From: Flavobacterium sp.
GTDB taxonomy: Bacteria; Bacteroidota; Bacteroidia; Flavobacteriales; Flavobacteriaceae
Reading direction: 5' to 3'
DNA: 64,000 nt
NCBI RefSeq assembly: GCF_027483985.1
Contig: NZ_JAIXTJ010000042.1
Span: 1 to 64,000 of the forward strand
The translations under genes and the position numbers were made by a program. Numbering within the stretch: position 1 is the first letter of the stretch; each line of letters opens with the position of its first letter. The notes below the pieces were generated by a model. It was not told where the DNA came from. It made no database searches and saw nothing but the letters and a program-made list of their open reading frames with translations. Below are positions 35,797 to 43,306 of this stretch, one piece after another.

Positions 35797-35835
35797 GGAA
35801 ACTATACTTACAAAGTGTAGTTTCCTGATTTTTTA
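35797..35835 (+). terminator. Terminator after the small lipoprotein gene
   Basis: A 12-bp stem (GGAAACTATACT / AGTGTAGTTTCC, one G-U pair), 5-nt loop, then a T-rich tail. Confidence 0.8.
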
Positions 35836-36012
35836 TATAAAGCTAGTATTTTTTTTCAATTAAAAATAATAATTCAGAATGGTTGCTGGTGTACTTAGTA
35901 TTCCTAAATATATTGATTATAGATTGACTTGTAAATCTTTATTAAAAAAAATAAAAATATATCTATCTGATTTTAAATTATTTACATAAATTAAAATAAC
36001 TTTTTTTAGCAC

Positions 36013-36058
36013 TTTACGGTTTCCCGTAAAATACCGATTTTTTTTGGTTATAAGTTTG
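36013..36058 (+). promoter_or_regulatory. Palindrome-21 bp-TAnnTTTG promoter, copy 2 (Ter operon)
   Basis: TTTACGG-TTTC-CCGTAAA (36013-36030) with the -7 box TAAGTTTG (36051-36058); the distance from CCGTAA to the box is 21 bp, as in copies 1 and 3. It is the only good promoter in the gene-free stretch 35836-36208 and should drive the whole Ter operon. The transcript would have a leader of about 145 nt. Confidence 0.75.
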
Positions 36059-36190
36059 AACTCTAAAACAAAAAACCATATTACGTAACAAAGTAACCTC
36101 TGAATAGTATCGATGATATTTATTTGCTTGAGAAGGAGCTTTTGAAACGGTTGGGTTATATGAAAATTAGTAATTTATCATAATAAATCG

Positions 36191-36211
36191 CACTGCATTC
36201 TGGTTGCAGTG
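36191..36211 (+). promoter_or_regulatory. Leader hairpin over the start of the HTH gene
   Basis: CACTGCA (36191-36197) and TGCAGTG (36205-36211) form a 7-bp stem with a 7-nt loop and no T run. The 3' strand includes the GTG start of the next gene, so the hairpin could limit its translation. Confidence 0.4.
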
Positions 36212-36451
36212 AGGTTTAGTATAATTGTAAATCAATTGGACATTAGAATTATAATAAAACTAGATGAGCTTTTAAAAGCGGAACGAACAGGAAACCCTAA
36301 AGAGTTATCTTACAAATTGGGTATTTCGGAACGAACCGTTTTTAATTATATAAGTTTTATGAAAACGGAATTAAATGCACCAATAATTTTTAATACACAA
36401 CTTAAAAATTATTGTTATGACAGAGATTGTGAGTTGTGTTTTAAAGGGTAA
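36209..36451 (+). CDS. Small helix-turn-helix protein
   Basis: An 80-residue protein that is essentially one winged-helix/HTH_11-like domain: IRIIIKLDELLKAERTGNPKELSYKLGISERTVFNYISFMKTELNAPIIF. The C-terminus has two cysteines (RDCELCFKG). GTG at 36209 is the only plausible start, though it lies in a hairpin; a TTG at 36236 would also keep the domain. It is the first gene of the Ter operon, 17 bp before the first terD, and may regulate it. Confidence 0.65.
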   Translation: MRFSIIVNQLDIRIIIKLDELLKAERTGNPKELSYKLGISERTVFNYISFMKTELNAPIIFNTQLKNYCYDRDCELCFKG

Positions 36452-36468
36452 AATATATTAAAATTATT

Positions 36469-37092
36469 ATGGCAATAAATTTACAAAAAGGACAAAAAAT
36501 TGATATTGGATTATCAAAAATAACGGTAGGACTTGGTTGGGATCCAAATGAGGGAACTGGACATAATTTTGATTTAGATGCTTCAGCAATAATGATAAAT
36601 TCAGAAAGAAAGTTAGTAAGTGAGAATCATTTTATTTTTTACAACAATTTATGTGGCTTAGGGCATAGTAATCCTAAAGATTGTGAAAAAAATAATTGCC
36701 TATCTGGCACTTATGGTCTTATTCATACTGGTGATGATCCAGATGGTAAAAGTAGTGATGGTGATGATGATGAATCAATTGAAATAGATCTCACAAAGGT
36801 ATCTCAGGATGTAAATGAAATTTTATTTGTTGTTACAATTGCTGATTTTGAAGCTAGAAAACAAAATTTTGGTCAAGTTCGAAACTCTTACATAAGGATT
36901 GTAGATAATTCTAATGGTTATGAAATTGCAAAATATGAATTAGATGAAGATTTTTCAATTGAAACAGGAGTTGAATTTGGTAGATTGTATAGACGAAATG
37001 GTGAATGGAAATTTGAAGCCTCTGGTATTGGTTACAAAGCAGATCTGGGGTTCTTTTTAGAAAAATATTATTCAGGGCAAATAATTAAATAA
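36469..37092 (+). CDS. TerD-family protein 1
   Basis: A 207-residue single TerD domain. TerD proteins are cytoplasmic beta-sandwich proteins that bind calcium and take part in membrane-linked stress complexes. Visible motifs: MAINLQKGQKI, ITVGLGWDPN, FDLDASAIMI, the acidic Ca2+-binding loop HTGDD...SDGDDDE, and QNFGQVRNSYIRI. An insert with three cysteines (NLCGLGHSNPKDCEKNNCLSG) before the acidic loop is absent from the paralogue at 39373 and could bind metal. It is followed after 6 bp by the second family member. Confidence 0.93.
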   Translation: MAINLQKGQKIDIGLSKITVGLGWDPNEGTGHNFDLDASAIMINSERKLVSENHFIFYNNLCGLGHSNPKDCEKNNCLSGTYGLIHTGDDPDGKSSDGDDDESIEIDLTKVSQDVNEILFVVTIADFEARKQNFGQVRNSYIRIVDNSNGYEIAKYELDEDFSIETGVEFGRLYRRNGEWKFEASGIGYKADLGFFLEKYYSGQIIK

Positions 37093-37098
37093 CAAAAT

Positions 37099-37857
37099 AT
37101 GGCTATAAATCTTCAGAAAGGTCAAACAATCGACTTGCGTAAAAATGATAAAGGAGAATCCTTTGATTTGTCCCAAGTTACAATCGGTTTAGGATGGGAT
37201 GTAAAACAAAAAGAAAACGGGTTTTTTGGAAAACTTTTTGGCAGTGGTAAAGATGAGGAGTATGACTTAGATGTAATCGCTTTTTTACTTGACGATAATG
37301 GTAAAGTTGCTAATCTAGGGCATAATCTAAATTTTTCAAATGGGAATAAAGTAGGTTTACATGGTGGGGATATTATTTTTTTTAATAGTATGACTTATCC
37401 ATCAGGAACAGGGACTTCAAATATGCTTTTTCCGGAGGGCACTCCAAAATACAATATTCAACAAAAAATTAACCAACTTTTAGATAAAGGCGAACTTATT
37501 GTTCATACAGGAGATAATTTAACTGGTGAAGGCGATGGTGATGATGAACAAATTATTATAAAGCTAGATTCACTACCAAGTAAAATTGAAAAAATAATCT
37601 TTTTAGTATGTATCTATCAGGGGATTAGTAAAAATCAACAATTTGGAAAAGTAGAAAATGCTTTTATCCGAGCTTGTGATAAAAATAATAAAGAAATCGC
37701 TAAATATACTCTTTCAAACAGTCCAGAATTAGAAAATAAGCATTCTCTTATTTTTGGAGAAACGTATCGAAATAATGGAGGTTGGAAATTTAGAGCTATT
37801 GGAGAGCCACTTTATACTGATAATTTTGTAGAAATTCTAAAAAAATATGTAAACTAA
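37099..37857 (+). CDS. TerD-family protein 2, with insertions
   Basis: A 252-residue TerD homologue, about 60 residues longer than usual. It keeps MAINLQKGQTIDL, TIGLGWDVK, YDLDVIAFLLD, the acidic loop HTGDNLTGEGDGDDEQ, and FGKVENAFIRA. The added stretches are a GFFGKLFGSGKDEE segment near residue 45 and a longer mid region (GNKVGLHGGDIIFFNSMTYPSG). The HAD gene begins 5 bp after the stop. Confidence 0.9.
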   Translation: MAINLQKGQTIDLRKNDKGESFDLSQVTIGLGWDVKQKENGFFGKLFGSGKDEEYDLDVIAFLLDDNGKVANLGHNLNFSNGNKVGLHGGDIIFFNSMTYPSGTGTSNMLFPEGTPKYNIQQKINQLLDKGELIVHTGDNLTGEGDGDDEQIIIKLDSLPSKIEKIIFLVCIYQGISKNQQFGKVENAFIRACDKNNKEIAKYTLSNSPELENKHSLIFGETYRNNGGWKFRAIGEPLYTDNFVEILKKYVN

Positions 37858-37861
37858 AAAA

Positions 37862-38533
37862 TTGAAATTGAAAATAGAATATTCACATTACAACCATCTT
37901 TCTTTTGATTTATGGTTAACATTAATAAAGTCGAATCCAGAATTTAAGAAAAAGAGAAATATATTATTTAAAGATTTTTTTGAAGTTGATTTTTCCATTG
38001 AGAAAGTTACAGAAATTATAAGGTATTATGATTTATTGTGCAATAATATAAACGAAAAATCAGGACTAAACATTGATACTTTTGAGATTTATTATCTTGT
38101 TTTAAACGACCTAAATGTTAATGTATCTGAAATTGAAATTGACAGATTAAGTGAGTTTTATAAAGAAGCAGAAATACTGTTTATGAAATTTAAACCAAAT
38201 TTAATTTATCCAAAAATTCAATTGTTATTTAAGGAAATTGTTGAACAAGAAAAGACGATAAGCATATTAAGTAACACTGCATTTATAAAAGGATTTACTT
38301 TAAGAAAATTATTGTTGCATTACGAATTGGACAACTATTTTTCATTCCAAATTTATTCAGACGAAACTGGATTCTCAAAGCCAAGCAAAGAAATATTTCA
38401 GTTGGTTCATAATGAAATTACAAGTTTAAAATCAATAGAAAAAAAGGAAGTCTTACACATTGGTGATAATAAAATAGCAGATTACGATGGGGCGATAAAA
38501 TATGGTTTTGATGCTTTATTAATTAAAATTTAA
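37862..38533 (+). CDS. HAD-superfamily hydrolase of the Ter operon
   Basis: A 223-residue cytoplasmic HAD hydrolase. Motif I is LSFDLWLTL (nucleophile Asp16; the usual second Asp is replaced by Trp18, as in some dehalogenase-like members). Motif II is ILSNTAF, motif III the lysine in GFSKPSKEIF, and motif IV HIGDNKIADYDGA. A helical cap fills residues 25-120. The start is TTG at 37862. With the next gene it matches the biosynthetic pair predicted for Ter operons (HAD plus phosphoribosyltransferase). The substrate is unknown. Confidence 0.88.
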   Translation: MKLKIEYSHYNHLSFDLWLTLIKSNPEFKKKRNILFKDFFEVDFSIEKVTEIIRYYDLLCNNINEKSGLNIDTFEIYYLVLNDLNVNVSEIEIDRLSEFYKEAEILFMKFKPNLIYPKIQLLFKEIVEQEKTISILSNTAFIKGFTLRKLLLHYELDNYFSFQIYSDETGFSKPSKEIFQLVHNEITSLKSIEKKEVLHIGDNKIADYDGAIKYGFDALLIKI

Positions 38534-38536
38534 AAA

Positions 38537-39343
38537 GTGAATAATAGTTACAGTTTACATAAAATTATTGATGAAGATATTTGTCCATTTGATGCAAATG
38601 AATACAGTTGGTTTAAGTTTGGAGATAAGCAATATGCAGAAAAATTTGCTTCGGAATTATTTGAAGGATTTGTAGAAGAATTTGGCGATTTACTTTTGTC
38701 CAACAAGGACATTATTATTTTACCAAGTCCATATTTGTCAATTCCTACGGCTTCAAATTTTTTATGTTATTATTTTAAAATACAATTAAATAGTTTTTTA
38801 TACAAAAACAATATTAAAGCAAGCGTTGAATCTAAAATATACAGAAATCAAACTTATGTAACCGATTATGGTAATTTAGATTTTGAGGAGAGAATAAAAT
38901 TAATTTCTAATGATACGTACTATATTGACAAAGACTTCATTAATGATAAGTTGTGCATTTTTGTTGATGATATAAAAATTACAGGTAGTCATGAACATAC
39001 TGTTTATAAAATACTGAATCATTACGATGTTCAAGGCGATTTTGTTTTTGTTTATTATGCAGAATTAATAAATAAAACAATTCATCCTAAAATCGAGAAC
39101 CATTATAATTATTTTGCTATAAAAACTGTGCAGGATATTGTTGATTTAGTTAATAGAAGCTTTTTTCAATACAACACAAGAATTGTAAAATTTATCTTAA
39201 AATTAGATGAAGTACAATTTAGTTACTTTATAAATAACATTCCGATTGACAAACGTAACGAATTATTTCATTTAGCAATAAGCAATAATTATCATCAAAT
39301 ATCTGAATATCAAATCAATATTGATGTAATAAAAATAGATTAA
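38537..39343 (+). CDS. Phosphoribosyltransferase-like protein of the Ter operon
   Basis: A 268-residue protein with a type I PRTase PRPP-binding loop, LCIFVDDIKITGSHEHTVYKIL (about residues 137-158), where the DD-x4-G(S/T) pattern is kept. A front segment (IIILPSPYLSIPTASNFL) could be the hood. It starts with GTG 3 bp after the HAD gene. Ter-associated PRTases are proposed to make a nucleoside-like metabolite. The ATP-grasp and second PRTase genes often found with them are absent here. Confidence 0.8.
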   Translation: MNNSYSLHKIIDEDICPFDANEYSWFKFGDKQYAEKFASELFEGFVEEFGDLLLSNKDIIILPSPYLSIPTASNFLCYYFKIQLNSFLYKNNIKASVESKIYRNQTYVTDYGNLDFEERIKLISNDTYYIDKDFINDKLCIFVDDIKITGSHEHTVYKILNHYDVQGDFVFVYYAELINKTIHPKIENHYNYFAIKTVQDIVDLVNRSFFQYNTRIVKFILKLDEVQFSYFINNIPIDKRNELFHLAISNNYHQISEYQINIDVIKID

Positions 39344-39372
39344 GTAATTAAATAATTATAAAAACAAAAAAA

Positions 39373-39927
39373 ATGGCAATCAACTTACAAAAGGGACAAA
39401 GAGAAAATATTAACGCACCTAAATTTACAATAGGTTTGGGTTGGGATACTAATAGTAGCTCAACAGGATCAAGTTTTGATTTAGATGCTTCTGTTTTTAT
39501 TTTAGGGGAAAACAAAAAACTTGTTTCTGATTCTCATTTTATCTTCTTTAATAATTTAAAATCACCAGACGATTCAGTTATTCATACAGGAGATAATTTA
39601 ACAGGAGATGGCGATGGTGATGACGAGCAAATTAAAATAGACTTAACAAAAATAAGCGCAGCTATAAAAGAAATTTGTATAGTTGTTACAATTCACGAAG
39701 CGGAAACAAGAAAACAAAATTTTGGTCAAGTTCGTAATTCGTTCATAAGAATTGTTGATGATAGTAATAATACTGAATTAGTGAAATATGAATTAGAAGA
39801 AGATTTTTCAATTGAAACAGCTGTCGAATTCGGAAGAATTTATAATAAAGATGGTCAATGGAAATTTGAAGCCATTGGTATGGGACAAAAAGGTGGTTTG
39901 GAAGATTTTTTAAATAAATACAACTAA
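39373..39927 (+). CDS. TerD-family protein 3 (TerD/TerE type)
   Basis: A 184-residue canonical TerD protein: MAINLQKGQRENI, FTIGLGWDTN, FDLDASVFIL, acidic loop HTGDNLTGDGDGDDEQ, QNFGQVRNSFIRIVD, and the C-terminal KFEAIGMGQKGGLEDFLNKY. Length and motifs are closest to TerD/TerE of classical tellurite-resistance operons. It follows the PRTase gene after 29 bp and precedes the fourth member by 12 bp. Confidence 0.95.
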   Translation: MAINLQKGQRENINAPKFTIGLGWDTNSSSTGSSFDLDASVFILGENKKLVSDSHFIFFNNLKSPDDSVIHTGDNLTGDGDGDDEQIKIDLTKISAAIKEICIVVTIHEAETRKQNFGQVRNSFIRIVDDSNNTELVKYELEEDFSIETAVEFGRIYNKDGQWKFEAIGMGQKGGLEDFLNKYN

Positions 39928-39939
39928 ATAAAGATAAAA

Positions 39940-40551
39940 ATGGCAATAAATCTTCAAAAAGGTCAAAGAATAAACCTTGAAAAAAGCAATGGTAGTAAAC
40001 TACAGAATATTTGTGTTGGTATAAACTGGGGTGCAATCGAGAAAAAAGGTTGGTTTGGCGGTACATCAAAAGAAGCAGTTGATTTAGATGCATCTTGTGC
40101 TTTATATGACGACAATAAAAATTTGTTGGAAATAGTCTATTTTGGAAAACTCCGTTCTATTGATGGTTCGATAGCACATAGTGGAGATGATTTAACTGGT
40201 GATATGGGAGGTGATGATGGTTTGGATAATGAAATTATTACCGTAGATTTTGCGAGATTGAATCCATCTTGTAGTTATGTAGCTTTTGTTTTAAATAGTT
40301 TTCAAGGTCATGATTTTGGTACTATTCCATTTGCTTCAATTCGAATTTATGAAGGAACTCCAAGTAGAGTGAACGAGGTTTTCGCAACATTTGATATTGC
40401 AAACGGTTCTAGTTTTGCAGGTCACGTTTCTATGGTGATGGGAGTGTTTTATAAAAAAAATAATGAATGGAAATTTAATGCCATTGGAGAACCTACAAAA
40501 GATAGAAAACTAGAACAAACAGTAAGTACAGTAACAAATCAATATTTATAA
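39940..40551 (+). CDS. TerD-family protein 4 (TerZ-like)
   Basis: A 203-residue TerD homologue with a divergent acidic loop (HSGDDLTGDMGGDDGLDNE) and the CVGINWGAIEKKGWFGG start seen in TerZ-like members. The DLDASCALYD strand and the SFQGHDFGTIPFASIRIYEG segment are clear. It ends one base before the first vWA gene, so calcium-binding and vWA proteins are translated together. Confidence 0.92.
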   Translation: MAINLQKGQRINLEKSNGSKLQNICVGINWGAIEKKGWFGGTSKEAVDLDASCALYDDNKNLLEIVYFGKLRSIDGSIAHSGDDLTGDMGGDDGLDNEIITVDFARLNPSCSYVAFVLNSFQGHDFGTIPFASIRIYEGTPSRVNEVFATFDIANGSSFAGHVSMVMGVFYKKNNEWKFNAIGEPTKDRKLEQTVSTVTNQYL

Positions 40552-40552
40552 A

Positions 40553-41191
40553 ATGAGAAGACTACCCGTATATTTATTACTAGACACTTCAGGCTCGATG
40601 TCAGGAGAACCAATTGAGGCGGTAAAAAATGGCGTTCAAATTATGATTAGTTCATTACGACAAAATCCACAAGCTATAGAAACAGCTTTTTTAAGTGTAA
40701 TTACTTTTGATAGCACTGCTCAACAAATTATTCCGTTGACTGATTTAGCATCTTTTCAAATGGTCGATATTAAAGCAACTGGAGTAACTGCTCTTGGAGA
40801 AGCGTTAAGATTAGTTGCTCATAAAATTGATACTGAAGTTGCCAAAACTACAACTGAGCAAAAAGGTGACTGGAAACCTTTGGTTTTTATTATGACCGAT
40901 GGTATACCTACCGATGATTGGCAAAGTGGTTTGAATGAATTCAAAAAATCTAAAGTTGCTTTTACGGTTGCTTGTGCAGCAGGTAGTGGTGCAGATGCTA
41001 ATATTTTGAAACAAATTACAGACAATGTTGTTAGTTTAGATACTGCCGATAGTGCTAGCATTGGTAAATTCTTTCAATGGGTAACAGCTTCAATCGGTGT
41101 GAGTTCTACAAAAGTTGAAGATTCTGGAAAAGAAGTTACAGGATTAAATGAATTGCCACCACCACCATCTGAATTAAATATTGTTGTTTAA
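40553..41191 (+). CDS. TerY-type vWA-domain protein 1
   Basis: A 212-residue single vWA domain. The MIDAS metal site is complete: DTSGSM (residues 9-14), a Thr in KATGVTALGEAL, and the FIMTDGIPTDD loop. Ends with a proline run (LPPPPSELNIVV) shared with the second vWA protein. In Ter operons such proteins are proposed to bind phosphorylated partners of the kinase/phosphatase pair that follows. Cytoplasmic; no signal peptide. Confidence 0.92.
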   Translation: MRRLPVYLLLDTSGSMSGEPIEAVKNGVQIMISSLRQNPQAIETAFLSVITFDSTAQQIIPLTDLASFQMVDIKATGVTALGEALRLVAHKIDTEVAKTTTEQKGDWKPLVFIMTDGIPTDDWQSGLNEFKKSKVAFTVACAAGSGADANILKQITDNVVSLDTADSASIGKFFQWVTASIGVSSTKVEDSGKEVTGLNELPPPPSELNIVV

Positions 41192-41202
41192 ATTCTAATA
41201 AT

Positions 41203-41361
41203 ATGGGAAAGTTTGGATTTTCATTTTCATTAAATAGACTTTTAGGAATTACGTCTGCTAAGCAAAGTTTTGCTAGAAAAACTGGTGTTCCTACTACTAA
41301 AGGCGGTGTAGAACGAAAATTAGGCAATTTCATTATTAAATCATTGTTCGGGAAAAAGTAA
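41203..41361 (+). CDS. 52-residue basic protein in the Ter operon
   Basis: A short frame from ATG 41203 to TAA 41361 encodes MGKFGFSFSLNRLLGITSAKQ..., a Lys/Arg-rich protein with a TGVPTTKGGVERKLG middle. It fills exactly the space between two vWA genes (11 bp after one, 1 bp before the next), on the same strand, which argues for a real gene. I recall similar SAK..ARKTGIP.T..G.QRK proteins in Ter operons elsewhere but cannot check it. Function unknown. Confidence 0.7.
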   Translation: MGKFGFSFSLNRLLGITSAKQSFARKTGVPTTKGGVERKLGNFIIKSLFGKK

Positions 41362-41362
41362 T

Positions 41363-41998
41363 ATGAGAAGACTACCAGTATATTTTTTGTTAGATACATC
41401 AGGCTCAATGCGTGGCGAGCCCATTCAAGCATTGAATAATGCTTTGAGTGGAATGGTTAACACATTACGATCAGATGCACAAGCATTAGATTCTCTTTGG
41501 ATAAGTATTGTAACTTATGATAGAGAAGTGAAAGAAATTGCACCATTAACGGAATTGGTTAGTTTCCAACTTCCAGAGATAACGTGTCCACAAAGCGGCC
41601 CTACTAACACAGGTGCGGGATTAGAATATATAATTCAACAAGTGAAAAAAGATGTAATAAAAGGTTCACCTACTCAAAAAGGAGATTGGAAACCTTTGCT
41701 TTTTGTTTTTACAGATGGTAAACCATCCGATTTACAATTATATAGAGAAAAAATCACTGAGATTAAGAATCTAAACTTTGGAGCAGTTGTGGGTTGTGCA
41801 GCAGGTTTAAAAGCAGATGATGTTATTCTTAAAGAATTAACAGATAACGTAGTTCATCTTGATTCGGCAGATAGTTCAACGCTTAAACAATTCTTCAAAT
41901 GGGTTTCAGAAACTATTGAACAAGGTAATAAAAGTCAAGGAACTGGCGAAAGTATAACTTTACCGCCTCCACCAAGCGAAATAACAGTTGTAATATGA
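41363..41998 (+). CDS. TerY-type vWA-domain protein 2
   Basis: A 211-residue vWA paralogue of the gene at 40553. MIDAS residues are kept (DTSGSM, TNTGAGLEYI, FTDGKPSD). The end TLPPPPSEITVVI matches the first paralogue. It begins one base after the small basic gene, and its stop overlaps the next ATG by four bases (ATGA), so the operon is tightly coupled here. Confidence 0.91.
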   Translation: MRRLPVYFLLDTSGSMRGEPIQALNNALSGMVNTLRSDAQALDSLWISIVTYDREVKEIAPLTELVSFQLPEITCPQSGPTNTGAGLEYIIQQVKKDVIKGSPTQKGDWKPLLFVFTDGKPSDLQLYREKITEIKNLNFGAVVGCAAGLKADDVILKELTDNVVHLDSADSSTLKQFFKWVSETIEQGNKSQGTGESITLPPPPSEITVVI

Positions 41999-42249
41999 TG
42001 AGATTAATCCCGATTATTATAAATATTCTAATTATTGGGTTGTTTTTATATTCAAAATTATTACCGTACAAAGACAAATTGAACCCACAATACAAAAATA
42101 TTTTCGATTTTTTCAATAGTATTTTTTCTCCAATTTTTAATTTTTTGAAAAATATTGTGAAGCCTTTTCAAGTTGGAATTGGATTGTCTGTTGATATGTC
42201 GCAAATTGTGCTTTTAATTATCTTTTTAATGATTTTAAATTTCTTTTAA
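41995..42249 (+). CDS. Small membrane protein between vWA genes
   Basis: An 84-residue protein with two hydrophobic segments, IIINILIIGLFLYSKLL near the N-terminus and QIVLLIIFLMILNFF at the C-terminus, joined by a loop of about 45 residues. No known family recognised. Its start overlaps the upstream vWA stop and it ends one base before the third vWA gene. It may anchor the cytoplasmic vWA complex to the membrane, which is inference. Confidence 0.75.
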   Translation: MMRLIPIIINILIIGLFLYSKLLPYKDKLNPQYKNIFDFFNSIFSPIFNFLKNIVKPFQVGIGLSVDMSQIVLLIIFLMILNFF

Positions 42250-42250
42250 T

Positions 42251-43303
42251 ATGAGAAGATTACCAATATATTTCCTAATAGACATTTCAGAATCAATGGT
42301 TGGCGAACCTATTCAACAAGTTGAAGAAGGATTAGCAACCATTATCCAAGCATTAAAAACGGATCCACACGCTCTTGAAACTGTTTTTGTTTCTATAATT
42401 GTGTTTGCGGGTCAACCAAAAACATTAGTCCCATTGCAGGAAATAGTTAGTTTCTATCCTCCCAAATTTCCTATCGGAAGCGGAACTTCATTAAGCAAAG
42501 GTTTAGGACACTTAATGCACGAATTAAGAACTAATATTGTCAAAACCACTTATGAAGTAAAAGGAGATTGGAAACCAATTGTATTTCTATTTACCGATGG
42601 TGTGCCGACGGATGATAGTAAAGCAGCCATAAATGAGTGGAAACAAAATTGGCAAAGAACTGCTAATTTAATTGCAGTTTCCTTTGGAAAAAATACGGAT
42701 GCACATCTACTTGGTGAATTAACAGATACTGTATTAGAATTCAAAAACACTAATGTGCAATCTTATAAAGAATTTTTCAAATGGGTCACAGATTCTATCA
42801 AAACTAGTAGTATAAGTGTTGAAAGTAACTCAACGGGTTTTGAATTAGCAAAATTAGATGGTGTTACTATAGAAAAAATTGACTTAACAAAATCTGAACC
42901 TAACCTCCAATTTGTAGATGATAATTTTGTAGTACTGAATGGTAAATGTCAAAATACTAAAAGACCTTACTTAATGAAATACCGCAAAACTATTGCTCCG
43001 TCAACTTTTGCTGGCATAGAATTAGGAACTAAAAATTACAGATTGGTTGGAGCTTATCAAGTTGACAATTCTTATTTTGAATTAGCAGACAACACCAATT
43101 TTTCTAATAAAGTAAATACTGATGAATTAATTGGTGGTCCAACTTGTCCGTGTTGTGGAAATCAAATTGCATTTGCTGTTTGTAGTTGTAGTAAAATTCA
43201 TTGTATTGGTGATGAAGAATTGAGTACTTGCCCTTGGTGTGGCAATCAGGGAACTTATGGCAGTGGTGAAGGTGGTTTTGATGTCAACAGAACACAAGGA
43301 TAA
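42251..43303 (+). CDS. TerY-type vWA protein 3 with C-terminal zinc-ribbon domain
   Basis: A 350-residue protein. The vWA domain (1-190) has DISES, GTSLSKG and FTDGVPTDD for the MIDAS. A middle region (about 215-290) precedes a C-terminal zinc-ribbon-like part with CPCCGNQ, CSCSKIHC and CPWCGNQ, the layout of longer TerY proteins. It lies next to the PP2C and kinase genes, forming the vWA-phosphatase-kinase triad known from Ter systems. Confidence 0.9.
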   Translation: MRRLPIYFLIDISESMVGEPIQQVEEGLATIIQALKTDPHALETVFVSIIVFAGQPKTLVPLQEIVSFYPPKFPIGSGTSLSKGLGHLMHELRTNIVKTTYEVKGDWKPIVFLFTDGVPTDDSKAAINEWKQNWQRTANLIAVSFGKNTDAHLLGELTDTVLEFKNTNVQSYKEFFKWVTDSIKTSSISVESNSTGFELAKLDGVTIEKIDLTKSEPNLQFVDDNFVVLNGKCQNTKRPYLMKYRKTIAPSTFAGIELGTKNYRLVGAYQVDNSYFELADNTNFSNKVNTDELIGGPTCPCCGNQIAFAVCSCSKIHCIGDEELSTCPWCGNQGTYGSGEGGFDVNRTQG

Positions 43304-43306
43304 TTT

